Below are positions 51,672 through 60,733 of a DNA stretch of 64,000 nucleotides, in pieces. The DNA is from Ruminobacter sp. (GTDB lineage Bacteria > Pseudomonadota > Gammaproteobacteria > Enterobacterales > Succinivibrionaceae), in NCBI GenBank assembly GCA_017940385.1, contig JAGAYS010000057.1:41820-105819 (forward strand). Reading direction: 5' to 3'. A program made the position numbers and the translations under genes. The notes beneath the pieces are model-generated. The model ran no database searches. It was not told where the DNA came from and was given only the letters and a program-made list of their open reading frames with translations. How positions within the stretch are numbered: the first letter of the stretch is position 1; every line of letters starts with the position of its first letter.

Positions 51672-54170
51672 CTACAGCGGAGAAATAGTATTATTGGACA
51701 CATCCACAAGGAAAAACTGTGGAAGATTAAAATACTGTCTGTATTTGTGCTTCTCTTTTTCCTTTGAGAACTGGCTCTGGCTGCGGGTGTAATAAGAAGT
51801 TATGTCCAGAATCAGCTCGCTGATTGAAGCTTTAAAATTATCGTAGATTCTTAATTCCTGATTTTCAGAGGAATTAAAAATCTGGTAGGTTTCGTTATCA
51901 TTCTTCACAAAGAAATATTGAGTAAGACCGTACATGCAGTTGGCTTCTATTATTGAAGGCACAAGCTCCCTGTTCGCCTCGCCGCTGCTCAGAATTTCAG
52001 CCTTGATAGGATTCTTTTCCTTGATTTCCTCAGCTCGCACAAGATTCATCGTTCTGGAGTTAAACTGCAGCACGTAGTCCACGCCGCCAATTGTAATGCC
52101 CTTGCTTGTCAAAAGCTTTTTATTAAGATTATTCATGCACAGAGAGAGCAGATTCTCCACATCTGGCTTAATCATCGCATCACCCATGTGGGCACTGAAG
52201 TCCATTACGTATGCTGAATCCGGCATGGACGCACCGGGAACAAACAGGTGGGACATCTCATTCAGAAAATCCACCATGGCATCAGGCCCCTCATAGTTGT
52301 AACAGATCAGTTCATTCCATGAATTGGAAAGAACCGCCGCTATTGAACCCACAAGACACTCTTTGGTGGAACCATATGAAAATGTACTCATCGGTACCCT
52401 GCTCATGGCTCCCTGAAACTTATGTTTTCTGGTCGGATCTGACGAGTAGTTGACCAAAATGAAAACATTCTTGACGGAGGTTACGCCAAGAAGACTTGTA
52501 TTACCGACTTCCGCAGGATAATTCACAAACTGGGATTTAAGTTCATTACAGATAACCTTCACCCTTTCGGAAGTAAGACTGCTGTTTGCTGAATGAACGC
52601 TGATAGCGGTCTTATGATTAATCAGAGCATTAAAGTAACATGTGGCGACTGCAGACACCAGATTGTCAAAATAAAAAATAGGAGGCGTACCTATAATGGA
52701 AAGATCATTAAGTGCTTTATTGTAGACATACCATCCTTTTTTCAGAATGGTACTGTCACGCACCTCAACAAAGGACAGCTGCTTTTCTGCAAGATTAAGC
52801 TTTGAACTGAGCAGATACTGCTGAATCTTACCGGGGAATTTATCAAAAACCACAAACAGCTTACGGGAAAGCACACTCAGATCCCTGTAACTTATCGCAT
52901 CGGTAACCTTGTATTCAACACCGAAAGTAAGGAGGGCATGATAACTCTGAATCATGACGTTGAAAACCCTGTTGTAGATACTCACGACGTCAACAATATT
53001 CCAGTTATTGCGGTTGCTCAGACGGCTGACCGTCTCCATATTCCAGCCCCAGGCCTCAATCATGTTGTTAATAAGGGTGCGGCGTGCTGACTGTGCCACC
53101 GGATCGCTGATTTTTGTAAAGCCTTCGTTAATTTTTAAATAGAAGCAGATGCGCAAAAGCTCGAGTCTTTCATAGTCATTATGATTACGTAAAAATCTGC
53201 TGATTTTTTCAAAAACCATATAGTAGCTGTCAAGATTCAGACTGTATCCCTCATTATTCTGCATCCAGTCCTTTACTCTCATGGAGATAAGCTGGGTCTG
53301 GGGATATTCGGCACTATAGGTTTCCATCAGAAGAATTTTAATGGAAGCCTTAAAAGGAGAATCTATCCCCTTATAGAGAAGCCAGAGGGCCGCACCATAA
53401 TATTCATCCGACGGTATATCCCCGATAGCTCCCAGATCAAGCCACTCATCTCGGGATATAATTCGTCTGGCGTAGAGTTTTTGCACGTATTCATCGTAAT
53501 CATGCTCATGACTGCAGGGCACAATCATCCATGTCAGCAGTTTTCCAGCCACACATATGGCACTGCGATAGAATTCATCGAGAAGAAACATATGGAGAGC
53601 CGTACCACAGTTTTCTTCATCTACACCCATTCCAGAATCCATGCGTTCATCAGGATTCTTTCCTTCTTTATTATGACGTTTTTTGAATTTATCGGTCTTC
53701 ACTATGAAGAAGTTAACATCGAGCTTATACTCACTGCTCGCTGCCATTTCTTTTATGAACTTACACTTCTTCTCAAGAAGCCTGACACGCTCATCAGGCA
53801 TATATTCAGATACACATACCCAATAATCGAAGTCTGAATTCGGGCTCTGCCCCACTGAAGCGGTGCTGCCCATACAGTAGAGACCGAGAATCGACTCTTC
53901 CGTTGTATTTGTATCAATCACCGACGCCGTTGCTTCAGAATAATCGTCAAGTACCCGACGCTGAATATCGTTTAGTTTGAAATTACAGATACCGTGAGGA
54001 ACATCACCGGCCAAAGCGCAGGGAACTGCAGAACTATTAAGATGCAGCATTAGGGGAACCAGATTAAAAAACAGTTTCCCCTTCTCATTCACAAATTCCT
54101 GAGCTTTTTCCAGACGGTACTCGTTCAGTTCCCGGTACCTCTGCTCATATAATTTGATTTTGCTAAACAA
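51672..54170 (-). CDS. cyaA: Class I adenylate cyclase
   Basis: Makes cAMP from ATP for CRP-dependent regulation; the cytoplasmic enzyme is regulated by the phosphotransferase system in enterobacteria. The nucleotidyltransferase motif MGSTASVGQSPNSDFDYWVC (about 100-119) has the Gly-Ser pair and two catalytic aspartates. Further landmarks are EFYRSAICVAGKLLTWMIVPC, EWLDLGAIGDIPSDEYYGAALWLLYKGIDSP in two pieces, ESWGWN-like EAWGWNMETV, and the C-terminal NLPQFFLVD. It has 832 residues (848 in E. coli) and ends soon after that last motif. The start is a TTG; no ATG is in frame upstream. A UUG start is also used by E. coli cyaA, where it limits expression. Confidence 0.93.
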   Translation of the reverse strand: MFSKIKLYEQRYRELNEYRLEKAQEFVNEKGKLFFNLVPLMLHLNSSAVPCALAGDVPHGICNFKLNDIQRRVLDDYSEATASVIDTNTTEESILGLYCMGSTASVGQSPNSDFDYWVCVSEYMPDERVRLLEKKCKFIKEMAASSEYKLDVNFFIVKTDKFKKRHNKEGKNPDERMDSGMGVDEENCGTALHMFLLDEFYRSAICVAGKLLTWMIVPCSHEHDYDEYVQKLYARRIISRDEWLDLGAIGDIPSDEYYGAALWLLYKGIDSPFKASIKILLMETYSAEYPQTQLISMRVKDWMQNNEGYSLNLDSYYMVFEKISRFLRNHNDYERLELLRICFYLKINEGFTKISDPVAQSARRTLINNMIEAWGWNMETVSRLSNRNNWNIVDVVSIYNRVFNVMIQSYHALLTFGVEYKVTDAISYRDLSVLSRKLFVVFDKFPGKIQQYLLSSKLNLAEKQLSFVEVRDSTILKKGWYVYNKALNDLSIIGTPPIFYFDNLVSAVATCYFNALINHKTAISVHSANSSLTSERVKVICNELKSQFVNYPAEVGNTSLLGVTSVKNVFILVNYSSDPTRKHKFQGAMSRVPMSTFSYGSTKECLVGSIAAVLSNSWNELICYNYEGPDAMVDFLNEMSHLFVPGASMPDSAYVMDFSAHMGDAMIKPDVENLLSLCMNNLNKKLLTSKGITIGGVDYVLQFNSRTMNLVRAEEIKEKNPIKAEILSSGEANRELVPSIIEANCMYGLTQYFFVKNDNETYQIFNSSENQELRIYDNFKASISELILDITSYYTRSQSQFSKEKEKHKYRQYFNLPQFFLVDVSNNTISPL

Positions 54171-54248
54171 TATCCCAAACCCGTTATAAAAATACAGCCT
54201 TATATCAGTAAAACTGAAAAAGGCCGTAATAATAAACTACTTACTCAA

Positions 54249-54277
54249 ATTGTACTACATATGTGACATATATCAAA
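54249..54277 (-). promoter_or_regulatory. cyaA promoter with overlapping CRP-like operator
   Basis: On the minus strand TTGATA (54271-54276) and TACAAT (54249-54254) are spaced 16 bases apart, each five of six to consensus. TGTGA-N6-TCAAA (54262-54277) covers the -35 and differs from the CRP half-site consensus at one base. It lies between the hemY stop and cyaA, with a start site near 54242. CRP-cAMP bound here would block RNA polymerase, giving negative feedback like that of E. coli cyaA, though there the site overlaps the -10. Confidence 0.65.
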
Positions 54278-54279
54278 TA

Positions 54280-55458
54280 TTAATCATCATTCTGTGCCTG
54301 TTTATAGTACATTGCCGCTTTCTGATAACCTCCGAGACGCTGGTAACACTGTGCCAGTCTGCTGAAGTAATCAGAGCACGGAGCCCTGCTCACCAGCTTT
54401 TCGTACAAATCCACCGCCTTTTCGAATTCATTGCGGTTCATGTACATGTTGGCAAGTGCGGCCATTAAATCGGCATTATTCAGATTATCCGCCTCGTCTT
54501 TCTGCAGTTTCTTTTCAAGATACTCCGTTATCTTGTGATTTGAAGTATTCCACTGGGAAAGATTACTGTATATTCTTGATGAATCAACAGTACTCTTGAG
54601 ATTTCTCATAATGATCTTTTCTGCCTTTCCTTCCTCTCCGAAACGGTTATATGCCAACGCAAACGCATTGGAAACATCAATTCCGTCACAGATATCATCA
54701 GGAAGCTCGGCATACATCTTATCGACTATGTACCTGTCGTTTGCAACTTTAATTTCGTCAACAATCTTCTCGGACACGTAACGCCTGTAAGACTTCTCAT
54801 CAAGCAGACCGTTACCGAGAAACTCCTTGCGGTTTTCCATTATTTCACTGTATCGGCCCAACCTCTCCAGGCACTTATAATAAAGTGCTGAAATCATTTT
54901 GCTTGGTTTTGCAGTTCTTCTCAGCGACGTAATGATATTCATGGCCTTGTCATTTTCTCCGGCTTCAAGATACATCTTTACCCTGAGAATACTGACCGCC
55001 TGAGCATGACCGCTCAAAACCTTCTGTGCTTCATTAAACAGTCTGGTACTTTCGGCGATGTTACCTGACTTATAATTGGAAACAACACCAAGAATAAGAT
55101 TCACATACTGAACATCACTCCACTTTCTTCCCTTTTCTGCAAGAGCCGCAGCGGCAGCGTAATCACCCTCGATGTATTTTGAAATGGCATTTTCAAGAAT
55201 CTTCTTTGATCTTTCCGTACGGCTGGAACCGTACCAACTGGCAAGTCCCTTTCTGACTCCGGCTATTCTGCCGATCACCGCCAACAGAAGATACACGGCA
55301 AGATACCCCAGAATCAAAATAATAACCATTGATACCAGACTGAGCTGTATTACATGACTGCCGGTGTCAATGTATACAAACCCCTGGTTGTTAGCAAGCA
55401 TCGGTGCGGTAATCATAAGTCCTGCCAGCACCAGAAGCATTATCACCAATTTGACCAT
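54280..55458 (-). CDS. hemY: HemY-type inner-membrane TPR protein
   Basis: Tetratricopeptide protein of the hemCDXY locus; proposed to help coordinate haem-synthesis enzymes, exact role unsettled. Two N-terminal membrane spans (about 3-22 and 40-62) flank a short periplasmic loop with GFVYIDTGSHVIQLS, the HemY_N signature. The cytoplasmic part holds several TPR-like helices (about 100-390; KYIEGDYAAAAALAEKG, RNEFEKAVDLYEKLVSRAP). It has 392 residues. ATG at 55458, eight bases after hemX. The end is three bases from the CRP-like site. Confidence 0.88.
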   Translation of the reverse strand: MVKLVIMLLVLAGLMITAPMLANNQGFVYIDTGSHVIQLSLVSMVIILILGYLAVYLLLAVIGRIAGVRKGLASWYGSSRTERSKKILENAISKYIEGDYAAAAALAEKGRKWSDVQYVNLILGVVSNYKSGNIAESTRLFNEAQKVLSGHAQAVSILRVKMYLEAGENDKAMNIITSLRRTAKPSKMISALYYKCLERLGRYSEIMENRKEFLGNGLLDEKSYRRYVSEKIVDEIKVANDRYIVDKMYAELPDDICDGIDVSNAFALAYNRFGEEGKAEKIIMRNLKSTVDSSRIYSNLSQWNTSNHKITEYLEKKLQKDEADNLNNADLMAALANMYMNRNEFEKAVDLYEKLVSRAPCSDYFSRLAQCYQRLGGYQKAAMYYKQAQNDD

Positions 55459-55466
55459 CTTGACAC

Positions 55467-56633
55467 CTACTTCCCTGCAAATTCGTTAATAAACTTACCA
55501 ATTTCCACTGTACTGTTTAAAAATCTTACGTCAGTTGAGGCAATCTTTTCAGCAGCCGTTTCGTTTATTCCCTTCAATGTATTCTGAACCACCGGATCCG
55601 TTTCATCAAAATAAGTTTCGGTCAGCTCGCGTGCCCGGTTCAGATACTGTGAATAAAGTTCCTGTTCCCTGTAAAAACAGGCCTTTGCCGCAAGCAGCAG
55701 ATAATTTTCAAGATTAGCCCTTAAAAACGCTTCGTTATCCGGAGCCATCAGTGCAGTATCGGTAGCATCTTTTCTCTTAATGACAACAAAACTGTTAACA
55801 AACGAGCCCATTGAAGTTTTCAGATTATCCCACCAGTCATCGACATTTTCAGAAACAGTGCCCTCTTCAACAAGATTAACCTTTTTAAGCCCTTTTATCT
55901 TCATTTTAGACACATTGCTGATAAGCTCATTTATACGAAGTAACGGCTTTTCATAATCGATTGCCGGAATATTCCCTAAAGCATTAAGATCCGAAGCAAT
56001 GGCTTCTCTCAGTTTTCTGGTGCGTGGATCGTTAACACCGGCAATAACAGTATCAGCCTCCTTCAGAAGAGAAATGGCCGTAGCGTAATCACGGTCAATT
56101 ACCACCTTTCTGTTGGCCAGTGTCAGCAGATACTTGGCATCAAAAACAGCCCAGCTGAGACTGGTTGTCTTTTCTTCACCAAGCTTGGCATTGATTCTGG
56201 CAACTTCAGACTGCATGGCATCATAATTACTGCTAAGTCCGGTTATCTTTGAATTGACGGCATTCAATGCAGAAGCATCAAGCTTTGACGCAACATTTCC
56301 TTCAATGCCTTTCACGGATGATTCCAGAGCTCTGATACTGCCGTTTACGGTATTTATATCAGCACTGTAATCAACCTGCTGTGGAATTTCAACTTCAGGA
56401 CGCGTAAGCTCGTACCCTGCGAACCCGAATAACAGAACAGCAAGCACCGCGGTACAAAGAGTATTTCTTTTCTGTCTGCTCTGAAGTTTACGTAATGACT
56501 CGCCATAGGATTCTGAAGAGAAATCTCTCTGTTCATCCATATCACTTACATCATCAATACTTCCTGATAAATCAGGATTTTCCGGAGTGTTGTTAGACAC
56601 ATTAAGATTATCTGTCATATCTTCTTGGCTCAT
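55467..56633 (-). CDS. hemX: HemX-type membrane protein (uroporphyrinogen-III C-methyltransferase-like)
   Basis: Companion of HemY; often labelled a uroporphyrinogen-III methyltransferase, but it has no methyltransferase motifs and its role is unclear. An acidic cytoplasmic N-terminus (1-50), one membrane span (about 58-76) and a coiled-coil stretch (about 90-150) are followed by the HemX core: AVFDAKYLLTLANRKVVIDRDYATAISLLKEAD in two pieces and LMAPDNEAFLRANLENYLLLA. It has 388 residues (393 in E. coli). hemC and hemD, its usual upstream partners, are absent; an exported-protein gene and ilvA lie upstream instead. Confidence 0.87.
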   Translation of the reverse strand: MSQEDMTDNLNVSNNTPENPDLSGSIDDVSDMDEQRDFSSESYGESLRKLQSRQKRNTLCTAVLAVLLFGFAGYELTRPEVEIPQQVDYSADINTVNGSIRALESSVKGIEGNVASKLDASALNAVNSKITGLSSNYDAMQSEVARINAKLGEEKTTSLSWAVFDAKYLLTLANRKVVIDRDYATAISLLKEADTVIAGVNDPRTRKLREAIASDLNALGNIPAIDYEKPLLRINELISNVSKMKIKGLKKVNLVEEGTVSENVDDWWDNLKTSMGSFVNSFVVIKRKDATDTALMAPDNEAFLRANLENYLLLAAKACFYREQELYSQYLNRARELTETYFDETDPVVQNTLKGINETAAEKIASTDVRFLNSTVEIGKFINEFAGK

Positions 56634-56725
56634 GGCATATCCATCATGTTTTTAATACTAATACTGATGAACATTATAACAAAAAAGAAAAATGATAATG
56701 CTAAACACCGATGGCGTTATGCTTA

Positions 56726-57154
56726 TTAGTTGAACTGTGTTTTAGAAATCTTTATTAATCTTGAAATCTCGGCGGTATCGGCACTGCCACAGACATTTAT
56801 GAGAACGGCGTACTCACCTTCCTTTGTCACCACGGTGGCACACGGAAGATTACCCACGTAACTGTATTCCCATCCCTTGACCTTGGGCACGGGACGCAAA
56901 TCCCTCCCCTTCACGTTTTTCATGAATTCCATGGCAACGTTTCTGGTGCTCATGTCAGGATTACTTAATTTGTATTTGTAGTATGAAAACTCTGCTCTTG
57001 GAGTTGTCTTTTCGAAAAAAATATAGCCGGTCTGCCTTGAAGTCAGCTTCCAGTTATCAGGCAGGTCCTCACCTGCTAAAGCCGCGCCAGACAGTACGGC
57101 ACAGCTCATAACCGACAGCATCAGAAACTTTATCATCAGACCGGCTCTTATCAT
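56726..57154 (-). CDS. Small exported protein, unknown function
   Basis: The 142 residues include a signal peptide (hydrophobic MIKFLMLSVMSCAVLSG, cleavage after ALAG). The mature part of about 115 residues is mixed, with two Cys (LPCATVV and NVCGSADT) positioned for a disulfide. An ATG at 57136 would also begin at the signal core. It lies 15 bases after ilvA and 92 bases before hemX on the same strand. I do not recognise the family. Confidence 0.7.
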   Translation of the reverse strand: MIRAGLMIKFLMLSVMSCAVLSGAALAGEDLPDNWKLTSRQTGYIFFEKTTPRAEFSYYKYKLSNPDMSTRNVAMEFMKNVKGRDLRPVPKVKGWEYSYVGNLPCATVVTKEGEYAVLINVCGSADTAEISRLIKISKTQFN

Positions 57155-57169
57155 TTCAGACCTATGCCC

Positions 57170-58708
57170 TTACGGCTTCATATACTGAGTATAGGCAGGA
57201 TCGTCTGACACTTCATTATACTCGTAACCGAGTTCATTAAGATGACGATTAAGCTCATCTACTCCGTTATCATCGACCTCAAATGCACAGAGCACGCTGC
57301 CGTACTCCATACCGCGGGAACGGTAGTGGAACATGGTAATGTTGTAGTCAGTACCTACTGTCTCCAGGAAGTTAAGGAGAGCGTCACGCACTTCAGGGAA
57401 CTCAAATACGTAGGCCTTTTCATTTACCTTTACAGGAGTATGACCACCAATCATGTAACGGACATGGTTCTTTGCCAAAATATTATTGGTCATGTCTGAT
57501 ACTTCGTATCCTGCTTTTCTGAGACTTTCAATAATACCGTCAAGTTCCTCTCTGCCGTTTGTCAGATGCACTGACACGAAAATTCTGGCTGATTCAACCT
57601 TGGCAAAACGATAGTTAAACTCAGTTACGGCCCTTCCGCCGAGCTGCTTGCAGAACTCAAGGAATGCACCTTTTCTTTCAGGGATCTTAACAGAAATTAT
57701 ACCTTCGCCCATTTCACCGATTTCACAGCGTTCGGAAACAAAACGCAGGGTATGGAACTTGGTGTTGGCACCTGAAAGAATTGCAGCCATTGTAACTGAT
57801 TCATCGTTCTTAAGTTCAGGATGCTGCTTTACATACTTCTTGAGACCGGCGAGAGACAGTGCACCGCTAGGTTCAGAAATGGCACGGGTATCTTCGAAGA
57901 TATCTTTCATGGCGGCACAGATTTCATCGTTTGAACAGGTGATTATGTCATCAATGCTGTCCTTGAGAACCCTAAAGGTTTCATCACCGATTCTCTTTAC
58001 TGCCACACCGTCAGCAAACAGAGACACGCGATCCAGGGTAACCGGTTCACCGCTCTTAAGTGCTGCTTCAAGACATGCACTGCCGTCAGATTCTACGGCA
58101 ATAACCTTAACCTGTGGCATTACCTGCTTGATATACACCGCAACACCGGCAGCAAGTCCGCCACCGCCAACCTGTACGAACACATGAGTAATGTGAGAGT
58201 CCTGCTTCAGCAGTTCCTGAGCTATTGTTCCCTGTCCGGCAATAACGTCAGCATCATCATAAGGAGGAATAAGAGTGTATCCCTTATCCTTTGAAATTCT
58301 GATGCACTCAGCATATGCTTCATCAAAGGTAGCCCCGAAAAGAACCACGTTTCCGCCAAGGCGTCTTACCGCATCAACCTTGATGTCCGGAGTGGAATTA
58401 GGCATTACAATCGTTGCCTTAATACCAAGCTTTTTACCTGTAAGGGCCACGCCCTGAGCATGATTACCGGCAGAAGCGGCAATAACTCCCTTGGCAAGCT
58501 GTTCCTTGGTTAATCCGGCAATTTTATTATATGCCCCGCGAAGCTTAAAAGAATGAACTGACTGCAGATCTTCTCTTTTGATAAGAACGTTAACGCCTAC
58601 TTTTTCGCTAACCTTATCAAGTTTCTGAAGAGGTGTAACCTTTGCCACATCATATACGGGAGAAAGAAGTATTTTACGTAAGTACTCTTCTTTAGTTGGG
58701 TGTTCCAT
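57170..58708 (-). CDS. ilvA: Threonine ammonia-lyase, biosynthetic
   Basis: PLP enzyme that deaminates L-threonine to 2-oxobutanoate, the first step to isoleucine. The start chosen is the ATG at 58708 (AGGA about 11 bases upstream); an ATG at 58720 has no site in position. The catalytic domain has HSFKLRGAYNKI with the PLP Lys (about 50-61), ASAGNHAQGVAL, QVGGGGLAAGVAVYIK and ILSGANTKFHTLRFVSE. Two ACT-like regulatory domains follow (about 330-510), as in the isoleucine-inhibited E. coli enzyme (514 residues). The order ilvE-ilvD-ilvA is that of the E. coli operon, but ilvG and ilvM are missing. Confidence 0.94.
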   Translation of the reverse strand: MEHPTKEEYLRKILLSPVYDVAKVTPLQKLDKVSEKVGVNVLIKREDLQSVHSFKLRGAYNKIAGLTKEQLAKGVIAASAGNHAQGVALTGKKLGIKATIVMPNSTPDIKVDAVRRLGGNVVLFGATFDEAYAECIRISKDKGYTLIPPYDDADVIAGQGTIAQELLKQDSHITHVFVQVGGGGLAAGVAVYIKQVMPQVKVIAVESDGSACLEAALKSGEPVTLDRVSLFADGVAVKRIGDETFRVLKDSIDDIITCSNDEICAAMKDIFEDTRAISEPSGALSLAGLKKYVKQHPELKNDESVTMAAILSGANTKFHTLRFVSERCEIGEMGEGIISVKIPERKGAFLEFCKQLGGRAVTEFNYRFAKVESARIFVSVHLTNGREELDGIIESLRKAGYEVSDMTNNILAKNHVRYMIGGHTPVKVNEKAYVFEFPEVRDALLNFLETVGTDYNITMFHYRSRGMEYGSVLCAFEVDDNGVDELNRHLNELGYEYNEVSDDPAYTQYMKP

Positions 58709-58730
58709 TTCAATATACATCCTAATAAAT

Positions 58731-58753
58731 GCGACAGCCGTAACGGCTGTCGC
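58731..58753. terminator. Hairpin between ilvD and ilvA
   Basis: A 9-bp perfect stem GCGACAGCC/GGCTGTCGC (58731-58739 with 58745-58753). On the minus strand it is followed by ATTTATTA and then the ilvA ribosome-binding site. It may end part of the ilvE-ilvD transcripts or control ilvA translation. Confidence 0.6.
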
Positions 58754-58769
58754 CTGTTGTCCAAGCCTC

Positions 58770-60617
58770 TTAAAGCTTGCTAACGTCTCTTACACCGCCC
58801 TTGTCTGCGCTAGATGCGAGTGCGGCATATGCCTTTAATGCTCCTGAAACGGTACGCTGTCTGTTTAAAGGCTTCCAAGCCTTATTTCCGAGAGCTTCCA
58901 TTTCATCACGGCGCTTCTGTAATTCCTCATCAGAAATACGTACTGAAATCGCTCTGTTAGGGATATCAATATCGATGATATCGTCTTCCTTGATAAGACC
59001 GATGTTACCGCCATTTGCAGCTTCAGGAGAAACATGACCAATTGACAGACCAGATGTACCGCCGGAAAAACGACCGTCGGTGATAAGAGCGCACTGTTTG
59101 CCAAGACCGACTGACTTCAGGTATGAAGTAGGGTAAAGCATTTCCTGCATGCCCGGACCACCCTTTGGACCTTCGTAGCGGATAATAACGACATCACCCG
59201 CCTTGATCTTACCGCCAAGAATACCGTTAACGGCATCTTCCTGACTTTCGAATATGCGTGCCGGACCACTGAACTTGTAGATTGAAGGATCAACACCGGC
59301 AGTCTTAACAATACAGCCGTTAACGGCAAGATTACCATAAAGAACGGCAAGACCGCCATCCTGATTATATGCATATTCCTTAGATCTGATACAGCCGTTC
59401 TCACGATCGGTATCAGCGGCATCATAGACCTTACTCTGACTGAAAGCACTGAGATTAACAACTCCGCCAGGTGCAGCAAGATACATCTTTCTTACTTCGT
59501 CGGAAGCATTGCGATCGATTGAATAACGATCCAGCTCTTCTCCCATGGTGAGACCGAGACATGTATGAGCATCCCTATGAATGAGACCGCTCTTGTCAAG
59601 CTGACCGAGAATAGCCATTATGCCACCGGCTCTGTGCACATCTTCCATGTGGTACACTGAAGTCGAAGGAGCAACCTTACAAATATGAGGAACATGTCTT
59701 GAAAGACGGTCGATGTCCTTCATGGTGAAATCAACACCGGCTTCCTGAGCAACAGCCAGGAGATGGAGAACGGTATTTGTAGAACCGCCCATTGCGATAT
59801 CAAGAGTCATGGCGTTTTCAAACGCATCCTTTGTGGCAATGCTGCGTGGTAATACGGATTCATCATCGTGTTCGTAATAATCCTTAGCCATTTTAACGAT
59901 ACGCTTTGCAGCATTAACAAACAGATCGCGACGGAATACGTGAGAAGCAAGAAGTGAACCGTTACCTGGCTGAGAAAGACCCAGGGCTTCAGTTAAACAG
60001 TTCATTGAATTTGCCGTAAACATGCCGGAACATGAACCGCAGGTAGGACAGCCATAGTTTTCCGCAACATTGATCTGTTCATCGGTAATGTTCTTATCGG
60101 CAGCCATAACCATGATGTCAATAAGATCAAGCTTTGAATGACCGGCGATAGGTTCCTTAACCTTACCTGCTTCCATTGGGCCGCCGGATACGAAAATGGT
60201 TGGAATATTCAAACGCATTGCCGCAATGAGCATGCCCGGAGTTACCTTATCGCAGTTGGAAATACATACAAGAGCATCCGCCTTATGGGCATTACATGAA
60301 TATTCTACGCTGTCAGCAATAATTTCACGGCTAGGTAAAGAATAGAGCATGCCTGAATGACCCATGGCAATACCGTCATCCACAGCAATGGTATTAAATT
60401 CCTTTGCTATGCCGCCTGCCTTTTCAATTTCCTTGACAACAAGCTGACCGATATCATGAAGATGTACATGACCCGGAACGAATTGTGTGAAAGAATTGGC
60501 AACGGCAATAATCGGCTTACCGAAATCTCCGTCCTTAACACCTGTAGCACGCCACAATGCTCTGGCGCCGGCCATGTTACGACCTTCGGTTGTTACAGAG
60601 GAACGATATTTAGGCAT
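58770..60617 (-). CDS. ilvD: Dihydroxy-acid dehydratase
   Basis: Iron-sulfur enzyme that dehydrates the dihydroxy acids in valine and isoleucine synthesis. The ATG at 60617 ([19 protein letters not shown]) has GGAG six bases upstream and matches E. coli; an ATG 12 bases earlier overlaps that site. The cluster cysteines are in [12 protein letters not shown] (about 119-130) and [19 protein letters not shown] (about 192-210). Late landmarks are [17 protein letters not shown] and [22 protein letters not shown] in two pieces. It has 615 residues (616 in E. coli). Downstream of ilvE, with a hairpin between. Confidence 0.95.
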   Translation of the reverse strand: MPKYRSSVTTEGRNMAGARALWRATGVKDGDFGKPIIAVANSFTQFVPGHVHLHDIGQLVVKEIEKAGGIAKEFNTIAVDDGIAMGHSGMLYSLPSREIIADSVEYSCNAHKADALVCISNCDKVTPGMLIAAMRLNIPTIFVSGGPMEAGKVKEPIAGHSKLDLIDIMVMAADKNITDEQINVAENYGCPTCGSCSGMFTANSMNCLTEALGLSQPGNGSLLASHVFRRDLFVNAAKRIVKMAKDYYEHDDESVLPRSIATKDAFENAMTLDIAMGGSTNTVLHLLAVAQEAGVDFTMKDIDRLSRHVPHICKVAPSTSVYHMEDVHRAGGIMAILGQLDKSGLIHRDAHTCLGLTMGEELDRYSIDRNASDEVRKMYLAAPGGVVNLSAFSQSKVYDAADTDRENGCIRSKEYAYNQDGGLAVLYGNLAVNGCIVKTAGVDPSIYKFSGPARIFESQEDAVNGILGGKIKAGDVVIIRYEGPKGGPGMQEMLYPTSYLKSVGLGKQCALITDGRFSGGTSGLSIGHVSPEAANGGNIGLIKEDDIIDIDIPNRAISVRISDEELQKRRDEMEALGNKAWKPLNRQRTVSGALKAYAALASSADKGGVRDVSKL

Positions 60618-60672
60618 ACTTAGCTCCATTTATAAAATAATAAAAAATTCAGTTTGTATAATAATAAAGAAA

Positions 60673-60703
60673 CCAAAAGCTATTGTAAACAATGAACTTT
60701 TGG
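60673..60703 (-). terminator. Terminator/attenuator between ilvE and ilvD
   Basis: On the minus strand CCAAAAG...CTTTTGG (outer arms 60697-60703 and 60673-60679) with an inner ATTGT/ACAAT stem folds into one long hairpin followed by TTTCTTTATTAT. It lies about 30 bases past the ilvE stop. Partial read-through would lower ilvD and ilvA expression relative to ilvE. Confidence 0.65.
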
Positions 60704-60733
60704 CTTCGGTTAATTAAGGGAATTTAAATCTGA

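Noticed and set aside
57648-58187. A 179-codon plus-strand open frame
   Set aside because: Antisense shadow of ilvA, Ser/Thr/Pro-rich as expected for the opposite strand.
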